From: an uncultured Alcaligenaceae bacterium
GTDB lineage: Bacteria > Pseudomonadota > Gammaproteobacteria > Burkholderiales > Burkholderiaceae_B
DNA: 64,000 bases
Assembly: GCA_937995985.1 (NCBI GenBank)
Contig: CALKIR010000010.1
Span: forward strand, 55,823-119,822
Reading direction: 5' to 3'
In this document: one piece after another, positions 8,752-19,923 of the stretch
Position numbering within the stretch: the first letter of the stretch is position 1
How the letters are laid out: each line of letters starts with the position of its first letter
Position numbers and translations under genes: made by a program
Notes under the pieces: model-generated
Databases searched by the model: none
What the model was told of the DNA's origin: nothing
What the model saw: only the letters and a program-made list of their open reading frames with translations

Positions 8752-10200
8752 CTAACGATCAGCCACCCATTTGACCAGTGCGTCGTTAAATGGTCGTGCA
8801 GCTGCCGCCTGTGCATGATTGACAATAGATACCAAAATATAACGCTTGCCATTTGCAGCAAGCACATACCCGGCTAAGGCACGGGCATCACGCAAAGTAC
8901 CCGTTTTAAGATGTGCGCGGCCGCGCACCTCATCATCGCGCAGACGACGACGTACCGTGCCATCCACCCCAGAAATAGCCAAAGAAGACATAAATTCAGG
9001 CATCAACGGCGCATTCCATGCCTGCTGTAGCATGTCTGCTAATCCTTGCGCAGTGACTGCTGCACGACGCGATAAACCAGAGCCATTATCAATTTCCCAG
9101 CCTTGTGTATTCACTCCGCTTTGATTAAGCAGCTGTGTCGCCACAGACGCGCCATGATGGTTCTGTGCGCCGTTTGATGTTGCAAGCGTTCCCAAGCTAA
9201 GCAATAAATGATTGGCCATCAGGTTATTGCTCTGCTTGTTGATAAGCCGAATCACATCAGCCAAAGGGACAGAATCATGCCAGACAATTAAATCGGCATT
9301 GCGCGGTACCGTCCCGGTAGTAAAGCCGCGAGCCAAAGTCCCCCCTAACTCGCGCCATAACATTCTAAAGACGGCCTCAAAAAACTGAGGCTGATCTAAA
9401 GCCAAACGATACACACTAAACTCACCGCAAGAACCGGCCGCCTGCCCGTGCAGACGAATCACCACCTCTTGAGCTGTACGCTGTACTTCGGTTTGTATGG
9501 CAGGGGCCCCTGGACAACGCTGATTGCTCCATGTGACCTGATTGTCTATACGCACTCCTGGCAACGGCGGATCCATAAAGGCCAACCATTGCTTATGTTG
9601 GGCATCCGGTTGCAGCACAAGACGCGCTGCGCCTAGGCCTACAACCATTGCGTCAGGGCTGGCATTATAGGGCCGATCCCCTGCTCCATCAAATGCATAA
9701 GTATCAATCCCTACAGCCCCAAACACAGAGCGGTCAACCACAACCTCAGTTAGATTCTTTACACCGCGTAAACGCAAATCTCGTAATAAACTCCACAAAT
9801 CAGCAATAGAAAAAACAGGATCACCTGCCGCCTTGATATAGAGAGGACCTTTCAATGTGCCCTGCTGGTCTACGGTAAAATTTTGAGCGTATAATTCAGT
9901 GCGCCAACGATATTCAGGCCCTAATCCCAATAACCCGGCCCACGTAGTGACCAGTTTCATTACCGATGCAGGGTTGCGGGGTACCTCCGCATTGATACGA
10001 ATCAGATCCGGGCCATTGACCTCTTTGACTAGCACAGACAAGGCGGATTCAGGTAATCTAGTCTTTTGCCAAGCCGCTTGTAATTCAGGTGGTAAGCCTT
10101 GGCCTAAGACCTGGGTGCTATAAAAGGCCCACCAAAAAAAAAGCAATAGGCTCCCTAGCCAGTGAGCCATTACTTTGGATGTTATTTTTTGCGCACGCAT
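8752..10200 (-). CDS. dacB: D-alanyl-D-alanine carboxypeptidase/endopeptidase (PBP4)
   Basis: A class C penicillin-binding protein that trims peptidoglycan cross-links in the periplasm. A signal peptide covers about residues 1-34 (hydrophobic LGSLLLFFWWAFYSTQVLG). All three active-site boxes are visible: SxxK at S79-K82 (SVMK), SxN at S324-N326 (SNN) and KTG at 432-434. The insertion between the first two boxes fits the extra domains of the DacB family. 482 residues is the usual length. The gene stands between upp and queA and is divergent from queA. No features suggest inactivity. Confidence 0.97.
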   Translation of the reverse strand: MRAQKITSKVMAHWLGSLLLFFWWAFYSTQVLGQGLPPELQAAWQKTRLPESALSVLVKEVNGPDLIRINAEVPRNPASVMKLVTTWAGLLGLGPEYRWRTELYAQNFTVDQQGTLKGPLYIKAAGDPVFSIADLWSLLRDLRLRGVKNLTEVVVDRSVFGAVGIDTYAFDGAGDRPYNASPDAMVVGLGAARLVLQPDAQHKQWLAFMDPPLPGVRIDNQVTWSNQRCPGAPAIQTEVQRTAQEVVIRLHGQAAGSCGEFSVYRLALDQPQFFEAVFRMLWRELGGTLARGFTTGTVPRNADLIVWHDSVPLADVIRLINKQSNNLMANHLLLSLGTLATSNGAQNHHGASVATQLLNQSGVNTQGWEIDNGSGLSRRAAVTAQGLADMLQQAWNAPLMPEFMSSLAISGVDGTVRRRLRDDEVRGRAHLKTGTLRDARALAGYVLAANGKRYILVSIVNHAQAAAARPFNDALVKWVADR

Positions 10201-10332
10201 GGATCCCCCGTTTGAATTATCACTGCTTGTTATACAGTCAAAGTGTAAAGCTCTTTAGCCCGGCAGACTGCACGGCCTCCCCTCACAATAGGGCATCGCC
10301 CAATTATATATAACAATGGCAAAGGTTTTTTT

Positions 10333-12542
<2,210 letters not shown>

Positions 12543-12635
12543 TTTACAATTCCTGAAAAACCGATTATTTTCTACTGAAACGGCTACAATACATACTTAA
12601 CTAGCCTAAACAACACATTAATTAGGAGCTCGCAC

Positions 12636-12983
12636 ATGTCGATCGCAGACATTCTGCAAATCATTCCTGCTCAAGCTACAGACGCCGGCAATGCTAACCC
12701 ACTCCTCAGCCTGGCGCCGCTTATCTTGATGTTTGTCATCCTCTACTTTTTGATGATTCGTCCGCAGATGAAGCGTCAAAAAGAGCATCGCAATCTAGTG
12801 GCCAATTTGGCCCGTGGCGATGAGGTCATTACCAGCGGTGGTTTATTAGGAACAATCACCAAAGTAAGCGAAAGCTATATTACCCTCGAAGTTGCTCAAC
12901 AAGATAACAAACCCGTTGAAGTGATGATGCAACGCCAAGCGGTGGCCTCTGTTCTTCCCAAAGGCACCATCAAGTCCTTATAA
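12636..12983 (+). CDS. yajC: Preprotein translocase auxiliary subunit YajC
   Basis: A small inner-membrane partner of SecDF in the Sec translocon. The protein has 115 residues with one membrane segment at about residues 28-46 (LAPLILMFVILYFLMIRPQMK) and the family signature RPQMKRQKEHRNLVANLARGDEVITSGG just after it. The start has AGGAG seven bases upstream. It follows tgt by 93 bases, in which TACAAT near 12585 could be a -10 element, and precedes secD by 80 bases that contain a long hairpin. Assignment is supported by both sequence and order. Confidence 0.97.
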   Translation: MSIADILQIIPAQATDAGNANPLLSLAPLILMFVILYFLMIRPQMKRQKEHRNLVANLARGDEVITSGGLLGTITKVSESYITLEVAQQDNKPVEVMMQRQAVASVLPKGTIKSL

Positions 12984-13000
12984 ATCTCACCTTGCACGAA

Positions 13001-13037
13001 CGCCATAGAAGTAGGGTGCACTCTACATTCTATGGCG
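13001..13037. other. Long stem-loop between yajC and secD
   Basis: A perfect 10-bp stem (13001-13010 with 13028-13037, arms CGCCATAGAA/TTCTATGGCG) continues through a one-base bulge into GTAG/CTAC (13011-13014 with 13023-13026) around an eight-base GTGCAC-centred loop. No T tract follows, so it is not an ordinary terminator. It ends about 26 bases before the secD start, which itself lacks a clear Shine-Dalgarno sequence. It may be an mRNA-processing or translational control element. Confidence 0.75.
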
Positions 13038-13063
13038 CTCCACTGCCCGCATAAGCCAGTCCC

Positions 13064-14932
13064 ATGAATCGCTACCCTCTTTGGAAATACCTCATTGTTT
13101 TAGCCGCCCTGATAATCGGGTTGGTCTATACTTTGCCCAATTTTTTTGGCGAATCTCCAGCAGTCCAAGTTGCTGGCGCTAAATCTGTTGTTAGAGTTGA
13201 TCTCGACACACTCAAACGCATTGAGTCCTTACTTGATGAGCATCACATTCCTACCACGGGGGTCTATTTCGAACAAAATGGTCCTGTTGGTACGGTACGC
13301 GTTCGCTTTGACTCTACAGATACCCAAATCCGCGCCAAAGACCTGCTAGAACAAGCGCTCAACCCGGATCCTGAAGACCCAGGCTATACTGTGGCCCTCA
13401 ACCTTATGTCTGCCTCCCCTAACTGGCTCACCCGCATTGGTGCACTACCCATGCATCTGGGCCTGGACTTACGGGGTGGGGTGCATTTTTTACTTGCAGT
13501 CGATATGGAGGGCGCCCTAAACACGCGTTACGACACATTAGCCTCTGATTTACGCACCCAGCTACGCGATGCCCAGATCCCATTCAAACAAATTGAGCGT
13601 GAACGCCATAGCGTCCTGCTTAGCTTTGACACCACCGAGCAACGCGATCGGGCACAAACCTTAATCCGTCGCAATGACCGTGACTTGGAGCTTTTTCCCT
13701 CCCCTTCTGCGGCAGAACTGCTGGTTCAACTCTCCGCTTTGGCTATCAATGAGGCGCAAACCAATGCTCTTAGCCAAAACATCAGCACATTGCACAACCG
13801 CATCAATGAGCTGGGCGTTGCTGAGCCCATTATCCAACAGCAGGGCAATGATCGCATTGTAGTGCAATTGCCAGGAGTGCAAGATGTAGCCAAAGCCAAG
13901 GAAATTTTAGGGCGCACAGCCACTCTTGAAATTCGTATGGTTGATGATTCGCCCGCCGCTATGAGCGCTCTGGCCTCTGGGCGGGTTCCCTTTGGCTTAG
14001 AGCGCTACACGGATCGCGATGGCCATGCCTTACTGCTACGTCGACAGGTAATTTTGACTGGTGATAACCTCCAAGATGCTCAACCTGGCCGTGATCCTCA
14101 AACACAGTTACCCACTGTAAACCTAACCTTGGATCAAAAGGGAGCCCGCATTTTCCGTGATGTCACACGCAATAACATCAACAAGCGGATGGCTATTGTG
14201 CTCTTTGAGCAAGGCAAAGGCGAGGTGGTCACCGCCCCAGTCATTCGTAGTGAAATTCCCAGTGGGCAGGTGCAGATTTCCGGCAACATGAGTGTTCAAG
14301 AGGCTGCTGATATTGCCTTGCTCTTGCGTGCTGGTTCACTGGCTGCCCCGATGGAAATTATAGAAGAACGCACCATTGGGCCAAGCTTAGGTGCGGCCAA
14401 TATTCAGCAAGGCTTTAACTCTACTTTATACGGATTTATTGCCCTGGCCCTCTTTATTATCGTGTACTACAACCTTTTTGGCGTGTTTTCCACCTTGGGC
14501 TTAAGCTTTAATATCTTATTGCTGTTGGCGGTGCTTTCTATGCTGCAAGCCACCCTTACCCTCCCTGGTATTGCCGCCATTGCTTTGACGCTAGGGATGG
14601 CTATTGACGCCAACGTCCTGATTAATGAGCGTATTCGTGAGGAATTACGCAATGGCCAAAGCCCTCAACAAGCCATTCATTTAGGTTTTGAACGCGCTTG
14701 GGCAACCATTTTTGACTCGAACCTCACCAGTCTCATTGTGGGATTAGTATTATTAGCCTTTGGTTCGGGGCCGGTACGCGGTTTTGCCGTGGTACATTGC
14801 ATCGGCATTTTAACTTCGATGTTCTCTTCGGTCGTGGGCGTACGTGCTTTAGTCAACTTATGGTATGGCCGCCGCCGTCGCTTACAACATATTTCTATCG
14901 GCCAGGTATGGACGCCGAAAAACATTAAATAA
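13064..14932 (+). CDS. secD: Protein translocase subunit SecD
   Basis: Half of the SecDF proton-driven motor that helps proteins leave the Sec channel on the periplasmic side. 622 residues. Residues about 7-27 are the first membrane segment, followed by a large periplasmic domain with HLGLDLRGGVHFLL near residue 130 and the P1-type repeat regions. Then GPSLGAANIQQGFNSTL leads into five more membrane segments, with GMAIDANVLINERIREEL near residue 510. This D-x-N motif is the conserved region in the RND-like fold. No strong ribosome site precedes the ATG; the yajC-secD hairpin lies just upstream. secF follows after 11 bases. Confidence 0.98.
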   Translation: MNRYPLWKYLIVLAALIIGLVYTLPNFFGESPAVQVAGAKSVVRVDLDTLKRIESLLDEHHIPTTGVYFEQNGPVGTVRVRFDSTDTQIRAKDLLEQALNPDPEDPGYTVALNLMSASPNWLTRIGALPMHLGLDLRGGVHFLLAVDMEGALNTRYDTLASDLRTQLRDAQIPFKQIERERHSVLLSFDTTEQRDRAQTLIRRNDRDLELFPSPSAAELLVQLSALAINEAQTNALSQNISTLHNRINELGVAEPIIQQQGNDRIVVQLPGVQDVAKAKEILGRTATLEIRMVDDSPAAMSALASGRVPFGLERYTDRDGHALLLRRQVILTGDNLQDAQPGRDPQTQLPTVNLTLDQKGARIFRDVTRNNINKRMAIVLFEQGKGEVVTAPVIRSEIPSGQVQISGNMSVQEAADIALLLRAGSLAAPMEIIEERTIGPSLGAANIQQGFNSTLYGFIALALFIIVYYNLFGVFSTLGLSFNILLLLAVLSMLQATLTLPGIAAIALTLGMAIDANVLINERIREELRNGQSPQQAIHLGFERAWATIFDSNLTSLIVGLVLLAFGSGPVRGFAVVHCIGILTSMFSSVVGVRALVNLWYGRRRRLQHISIGQVWTPKNIK

Positions 14933-14943
14933 GGGAAGCCATC

Positions 14944-15894
14944 ATGGAGTTTTTTCGCATTCGCCGTACCATCCCCTTTATGCGCCATGTCAAGCTCCTT
15001 AATATCATCAGCTTGATAGCATTTTTACTGGCAGTGTTTTTCATCGTTACTCGAGGATTTAACTTATCTATCGAGTTTACCGGTGGCACAGTAATGGAGG
15101 TTCAATACTCCCAGGCTGCCGATGTGGATGAAATACGAGAGACTTTGGCCGATATAGGATATAGCGATTTTCAAGTGCAAAATTTTGGCACGTCTCGTGA
15201 CGTGCTCATTCGCCTTCCTTCCATTGAAGGCGCAGATACCGCACAACAAAGCGAGCAGGTTATGAGTGCCTTACAGGCACACAGTCCTGATGTTCAATTA
15301 CAACGCGTTGAGTTTGTCGGCCCCCAAGTCGGTGAAGAGCTGGTCCAAAGCGGGCTTCTCGCCTTGCTCTTTGTAGTAATTGGCATCATGATTTATTTGG
15401 CCTTTCGTTTTGAGTGGAAGCTTGCTGTCGCTTGTGCCATCGCCAACCTACATGATGTGGTGATCATTTTGGGCTTTTTTGCTCTGTTTCAATGGGAGTT
15501 TACTTTGGCAGTATTAGCCGGCGTATTGGCTGTATTAGGCTACTCTGTTAACGAATCCGTAGTCATTATGGACCGTATTCGTGAAAACTTCCGTATCCAA
15601 CGCCGCATGCCTGTAGTAGAAACAGTGGACCTCTCTATTACCCAAAACATTTCACGCACCATCATCACACACGGCTCTACCCAGATCATGGTGCTATCAA
15701 TGTTTTTCTTTGGTGGGCCTACTTTGAAATATTTCTCTTTGGCTCTCACCATAGGTATTTGGTTTGGTATTTACTCTTCTGTTTTTGTGGCCTCAGGAGT
15801 AGCGTTGATGCTCGGTCTCAAACGCGACGATCTCATCAAAAAAACTATTTCTAAAGACGATGATCCCTCTGTGGTCGAAGTCGAAGAAGGCTAA
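14944..15894 (+). CDS. secF: Protein translocase subunit SecF
   Basis: Partner of SecD in the inner membrane. 316 residues, six predicted membrane segments. Motifs are FNLSIEFTGGTVMEVQY near residue 40, LAFRFEWKLAVACAIANLHDVVI near 155 and GYSVNESVVIMDRIRENF near 200, the counterpart of the SecD D-x-N region. The C-terminal tail is acidic and ends DDDPSVVEVEEG. The start ATG follows AAGGGAAGCC, a good ribosome site, 11 bases after the secD stop. A stem-loop terminator follows. Confidence 0.98.
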   Translation: MEFFRIRRTIPFMRHVKLLNIISLIAFLLAVFFIVTRGFNLSIEFTGGTVMEVQYSQAADVDEIRETLADIGYSDFQVQNFGTSRDVLIRLPSIEGADTAQQSEQVMSALQAHSPDVQLQRVEFVGPQVGEELVQSGLLALLFVVIGIMIYLAFRFEWKLAVACAIANLHDVVIILGFFALFQWEFTLAVLAGVLAVLGYSVNESVVIMDRIRENFRIQRRMPVVETVDLSITQNISRTIITHGSTQIMVLSMFFFGGPTLKYFSLALTIGIWFGIYSSVFVASGVALMLGLKRDDLIKKTISKDDDPSVVEVEEG

Positions 15895-15906
15895 ATCCAA
15901 AGTACC

Positions 15907-15945
15907 GACGGACTCCCCTTTACCCATGGTGAGTCCGTCTCCTTC
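15907..15945 (+). terminator. Probable terminator after secF
   Basis: A perfect 9-bp stem (GACGGACTC at 15907-15915 with GAGTCCGTC at 15931-15939) and a 15-base loop are followed by the pyrimidine-rich TCCTTC. The T tract is imperfect, so termination may be partial. A TATAAT hexamer at 15950-15955 just beyond it could serve a miaB promoter, but no good -35 was seen. Confidence 0.6.
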
Positions 15946-16005
15946 ACGTTATAATAAAGACATTATTTTTGCCCTCGGGATCTACACCCGTATCGGCCTA
16001 TCATT

Positions 16006-17439
16006 ATGAAACGCATAGAAATTTTAAAAGAATCCTTATCTCCTGCTGCAGCTCAGAAGACCTCTACCCCCACTCAAGCTGGGGAGGGTCCCAAACGTAA
16101 ACTATACATTCGCACATTTGGCTGTCAGATGAATGAATATGATTCTGACAAAATGATTGATGTGCTCAACAAAGAGGGCCCCATACAACTCACTGATAAC
16201 CCAGAAGAGGCTGATATTATCCTCTTTAACACCTGTTCGGTACGAGAAAAAGCACAAGAAAAGGTTTTCTCTGATCTGGGGCGAGTGCGCCACCTCAAAG
16301 AAGCCAACCCTAATCTAGTAATTGGCGTTGGCGGCTGTGTGGCCAGCCAAGAGGGACGAGCCATCGTGCAACGCGCCCCCTTTGTAGATGTCGTGTTTGG
16401 CCCTCAAACCTTACATCGTTTGCCAGAACTAATAGCACAAAAAAACAGCTCTGGGCGTGCACAAGTAGACATCAGTTTTCCTGAAATAGAAAAATTTGAC
16501 AATCTCCCCCCTGCCCGTGTAGAAGGTCCTACTGCCTTTGTTTCCATCATGGAAGGGTGCAGTAAATACTGCAGTTTCTGTGTGGTTCCTTATACCCGTG
16601 GTCCCGAGATTTCTCGCCCTTTCGAAGACATCCTCATTGAAATTGCTGACCTGGCTGATCAAGGGGTCAAAGAGGTAACCTTACTTGGCCAAAACGTCAA
16701 CGCCTACCGCGGGACGGTCGAAGGCAGTAGCGGCATTGCCGATTTTGCTATGCTCTTAGAATATGTACACGATATTCCAGGCATTGAGCGCATCCGCTAT
16801 ACCACCTCCCATCCCAAAGAGATGACCTCTAGGCTCATCGATGCGCATGGCAAACTGGAAAAACTGGTTCCTTTTTTACACCTCCCTGTCCAAGCAGGCA
16901 GTGACAAGGTGCTAATGGCCATGAAGCGCGGCTATACCGCTTTAGAATTCAAGTCTATTGCTCGACGCCTCTATGCGGCCCGTCCTGAGCTGACTTTATC
17001 TTCTGACTTTATTGTTGGCTTTCCCGGAGAAACCGAAGAGGACTTTGAAAAAACCATGCAGCTCATTCGAGATGTTGGCTTTGATCAGTCTTTTTCATTT
17101 ATTTATTCACGGCGCCCAGGAACCCCAGCGGCCGATTTACCTGATGACACCCCTCATGAGGTTAAGCTACACCGTTTACATCGCTTACAAGCCCTCATTA
17201 ATGAACAGGCACGCGCCATTAGCGAGGCCATGGTTGGCACCATCCAAAAAGTGCTCGTTGAAGGGCCATCAAAACGTGATCCCAACGAGCTGATGGGGCG
17301 CACTGAAAATAACCGCGTTGTTAACTTCCCTGGCCAACCTCGCCTAATTGGTCAGCTCATAGATATCAACATTACCCAAGCCTATACCAACTCCTTACGC
17401 GGCGAGGTTGTGACCACAGAAACCACTACCAAGGCTTAA
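16006..17439 (+). CDS. miaB: tRNA-2-methylthio-N6-dimethylallyladenosine synthase
   Basis: A radical-SAM methylthiotransferase that adds the 2-methylthio group to i6A37 in tRNA. 477 residues. The N-terminal cluster-binding domain shows [13 protein letters not shown] near residue 40, with further cysteines in NTCSVREKA and GGCVASQEG. The radical-SAM motif is CSKYCSFC near residue 187. A C-terminal TRAM domain covers about 405-470. The N-terminus is about 30 residues longer than usual, with a low-complexity stretch before [11 protein letters not shown]; the ATG at 16006 is the only clear upstream start. It heads the miaB-ybeZ-ybeY-corC-lnt run, the same order as in E. coli. Confidence 0.97.
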   Translation: MKRIEILKESLSPAAAQKTSTPTQAGEGPKRKLYIRTFGCQMNEYDSDKMIDVLNKEGPIQLTDNPEEADIILFNTCSVREKAQEKVFSDLGRVRHLKEANPNLVIGVGGCVASQEGRAIVQRAPFVDVVFGPQTLHRLPELIAQKNSSGRAQVDISFPEIEKFDNLPPARVEGPTAFVSIMEGCSKYCSFCVVPYTRGPEISRPFEDILIEIADLADQGVKEVTLLGQNVNAYRGTVEGSSGIADFAMLLEYVHDIPGIERIRYTTSHPKEMTSRLIDAHGKLEKLVPFLHLPVQAGSDKVLMAMKRGYTALEFKSIARRLYAARPELTLSSDFIVGFPGETEEDFEKTMQLIRDVGFDQSFSFIYSRRPGTPAADLPDDTPHEVKLHRLHRLQALINEQARAISEAMVGTIQKVLVEGPSKRDPNELMGRTENNRVVNFPGQPRLIGQLIDINITQAYTNSLRGEVVTTETTTKA

Positions 17440-17442
17440 TGC

Positions 17443-18456
17443 ATGCATAATCAACGCACTACTGTTCATCTCGAAGGGGATAACACCCACTTGGCAAATT
17501 TTTGCGGGCCTTTAGACGAGAATCTAGAGCAAATTGGGCAGGCTTATGATGTGCACATCCGTCGCCGAGGCAGCCACGTTATGATCGAAGGGCCTCAGTA
17601 TAGCCATGCGGCACAAGCCGTCCAATGGTTTCACCAACGAGCGGTGCACAAAGCGCTCAGCATTGATGACATACAACTGGGTCTCGTTGAGCTCAAGGCC
17701 CGGCAACCCGAGCCGACTCAAGGCATCCATGCCTCCCCTCAGCCTCACCCTGCTCCTCGGCGGGTCCAACTCAGTGATGAGGCTTTTCAGCTGCGTACGC
17801 GCAAACGCGGACTTCGCCCCCGTACGCCCAAGCAGCATGAATACATGAGCCAAATCCTCTCACATGATATTACTTTTGGAGTAGGCCCTGCAGGGACTGG
17901 CAAAACCTTTTTAGCGGTCGCTTGTGCCATTGATGCCCTTGAAAAAGAATCAGTAGAGCGCATTATTCTCACTCGTCCTGCGGTAGAAGCTGGAGAGCGG
18001 CTCGGTTTTTTACCCGGGGATCTCACTCAAAAGGTAGATCCCTATTTGCGCCCTTTATATGATGCGCTCTACGATTTAATGGGCTTTGAACGGGTACAGC
18101 GTGCCTTTGAAAAGCAAATAATTGAAGTCGCCCCCTTGGCCTATATGCGTGGGCGCACATTAAATCACAGCTTTATTATTCTGGACGAAGCACAAAATAC
18201 AACTCCAGAACAAATGAAAATGTTTCTCACCCGTACCGGCTTTGGAAGCAAGGCCGTGATTACTGGTGACCCATCACAAATCGACCTCCCTAAAGCGCAG
18301 CGCAGTGGATTAACTCATGCCGTATCCATCTTACAAAGCGTTAAGGGTATTGCAATCACTGAGCTTAGCAGCAAAGATGTAGTGCGCCACCCCTTGGTTG
18401 CGCGTATTATTGATGCCTATGACAAACACGATACAAACAAGCACCATAAAAATTGA
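17443..18456 (+). CDS. ybeZ: PhoH-like ATPase YbeZ
   Basis: A cytoplasmic P-loop ATPase of the PhoH family, linked genetically to YbeY and RNA processing. 337 residues. An N-terminal KH-like region (about residues 1-80) precedes the ATPase domain with Walker A GPAGTGKTFL near residue 149 and Walker B FIILDEAQN near 245. The sequence RPAVEAGERLGFLPGDL is diagnostic for this family. It starts three bases after the miaB stop, and its stop codon overlaps the start of ybeY by four bases, so the three genes are translationally coupled. Confidence 0.96.
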   Translation: MHNQRTTVHLEGDNTHLANFCGPLDENLEQIGQAYDVHIRRRGSHVMIEGPQYSHAAQAVQWFHQRAVHKALSIDDIQLGLVELKARQPEPTQGIHASPQPHPAPRRVQLSDEAFQLRTRKRGLRPRTPKQHEYMSQILSHDITFGVGPAGTGKTFLAVACAIDALEKESVERIILTRPAVEAGERLGFLPGDLTQKVDPYLRPLYDALYDLMGFERVQRAFEKQIIEVAPLAYMRGRTLNHSFIILDEAQNTTPEQMKMFLTRTGFGSKAVITGDPSQIDLPKAQRSGLTHAVSILQSVKGIAITELSSKDVVRHPLVARIIDAYDKHDTNKHHKN

Positions 18457-18941
18457 ATACACCTACTCTTCCCCAGCTCTCGCTTAGTGTGCACTATGCA
18501 GTGCCTTTTGATGTGGCTTCAGAGGCGCACATACGCGATTGGGTGACCACCAGTCTGCGCGTGCTCTCCCAAGACTATGAGCTAAGCTACACAGAAATCA
18601 TACTCGCGGTGAGATTTTGTGATTCAGAAGAATCCCAACGTCTCAACCGTGAATACCGCAAGCAAAATAAGCCTACCAATGTGCTCACCTTTGCTTACGG
18701 AGTGGAGCCAAGCACTCAATGCCTGAGTGCTGATATTTTAGTCTGCGTACCTGTAGTGCACGATGAAGCTCAGGCACATAACAAACCACTCTTACACCAC
18801 ACTGCACATCTTTGTGTGCATGGGGTACTGCATGCGTTGGGTTTTGACCATATCACTGAAGATGATGCAATAGAAATGGAGGCCCTCGAAGCCAAAATAT
18901 TAGATCACTTTCAGATTCCCAACCCTTATATAATCACTTAA
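18453..18941 (+). CDS. ybeY: Endoribonuclease YbeY (rRNA maturation RNase)
   Basis: A zinc-dependent endoribonuclease needed for 16S rRNA 3' maturation and 70S quality control. 162 residues. The metal motif H-x3-H-x5-H is seen as HGVLHALGFDH near residues 129-139, and NREYRKQNKPTNVLTF near 65 is the other signature. The start is TTG in a TTGA overlap with the ybeZ stop, which implies translational coupling; no in-frame ATG is available near the family start. The C-terminus (HFQIPNPYIIT) is normal. Its neighbour ybeZ is a known functional partner. Confidence 0.95.
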   Translation: MNTPTLPQLSLSVHYAVPFDVASEAHIRDWVTTSLRVLSQDYELSYTEIILAVRFCDSEESQRLNREYRKQNKPTNVLTFAYGVEPSTQCLSADILVCVPVVHDEAQAHNKPLLHHTAHLCVHGVLHALGFDHITEDDAIEMEALEAKILDHFQIPNPYIIT

Positions 18942-19000
18942 ATGTAGCCTAATCCTTTTTTGGGTTATGCTTATTATTTTCCACATCTCATCATTGGGCT

Positions 19001-19882
19001 ATGTCAGCAAATACATCAGAACCCGATCCAGATAAACGAGGTTTATCTTTCTTGAAACGTTTGTTTAATTTGCGCAGCGAACCTGCGGACCGCGAGGATA
19101 TTAAAGCCATTCTACAGGCTGCCCTCGACCGGGGTGTTATTGATCAAGAGGCCTACTCGATGATTAATGGAGCACTCGATGTATCGAGTAAAACAGCCAG
19201 TGATATCATGGTCCCGCGCTCGCGCATAGATTTACTGGATATTAGCCGCCCGCTATCCGAACTCTTGCCCACCATCATAGAAACAGGGCGCTCGCGTTTT
19301 CCCGTATATGAAGACGACAGGGATAATATCATTGGCATCTTACTGGCCAAAGATCTCCTCCTCTCCATAGCTAATCCTAATATAGATCTGCGTCCACTTG
19401 TTCGGCCAGCGGTATTTATCCCTGAAACCAAAAAACTTAATGTGCTACTGCGAGAGTTTCGCATGAGTCGCAACCACATTGCTGTAGTTATTGATGAACA
19501 TGGAGGGACTGCAGGCCTGGTCACGATGGAGGATGTCTTAGAGCAAATTGTTGGTGACATCGAAGATGAGTTTGATGAAGAGGCGGAACAAACCATATTC
19601 CAAGCTGGTCATAATAGCTGGCGTGTCATGGCATTGACCAATATTTGTGATTTTAACGAAGCCTTCGGCACCTCTTTATCTGACGACGAATACGACACCA
19701 TCGGAGGCTGGCTGGCTGCTGAACGCGGCCAAATTCCGAAACGGGGTGATATTTTTGAACTCGATGGCGGCATCAGCATCACTGTGGTGCGGGCCGATCC
19801 GAAACGAGCACTCTGGCTCCATGTGCAGCGCCATTCGAGCTCAAATACCGAGCCCACAGAACCCCTCCCTAACCATTCCTGA
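19001..19882 (+). CDS. corC: CorC/HlyC family CBS-domain protein
   Basis: A cytoplasmic protein linked to magnesium and cobalt efflux, co-conserved with ybeZ-ybeY-lnt. 293 residues. Two CBS domains lie at about residues 65-125 (MVPRSRIDLLDI to GRSRFPVYEDDRDNIIGILLAKDLL) and 130-190 (IAVVIDEHGGTAGLVTMEDVLEQIVGDIEDE). A CorC_HlyC transporter-associated domain follows at about 205-280. No membrane domain (DUF21) is present, as expected for the short CorC form. The gene begins 59 bases after ybeY and is followed by lnt after 41 bases. Confidence 0.95.
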   Translation: MSANTSEPDPDKRGLSFLKRLFNLRSEPADREDIKAILQAALDRGVIDQEAYSMINGALDVSSKTASDIMVPRSRIDLLDISRPLSELLPTIIETGRSRFPVYEDDRDNIIGILLAKDLLLSIANPNIDLRPLVRPAVFIPETKKLNVLLREFRMSRNHIAVVIDEHGGTAGLVTMEDVLEQIVGDIEDEFDEEAEQTIFQAGHNSWRVMALTNICDFNEAFGTSLSDDEYDTIGGWLAAERGQIPKRGDIFELDGGISITVVRADPKRALWLHVQRHSSSNTEPTEPLPNHS

Positions 19883-19923
19883 CCTCTCAATTGGCCCGAT
19901 ACGCACTCGGGCCATCTTGATCT

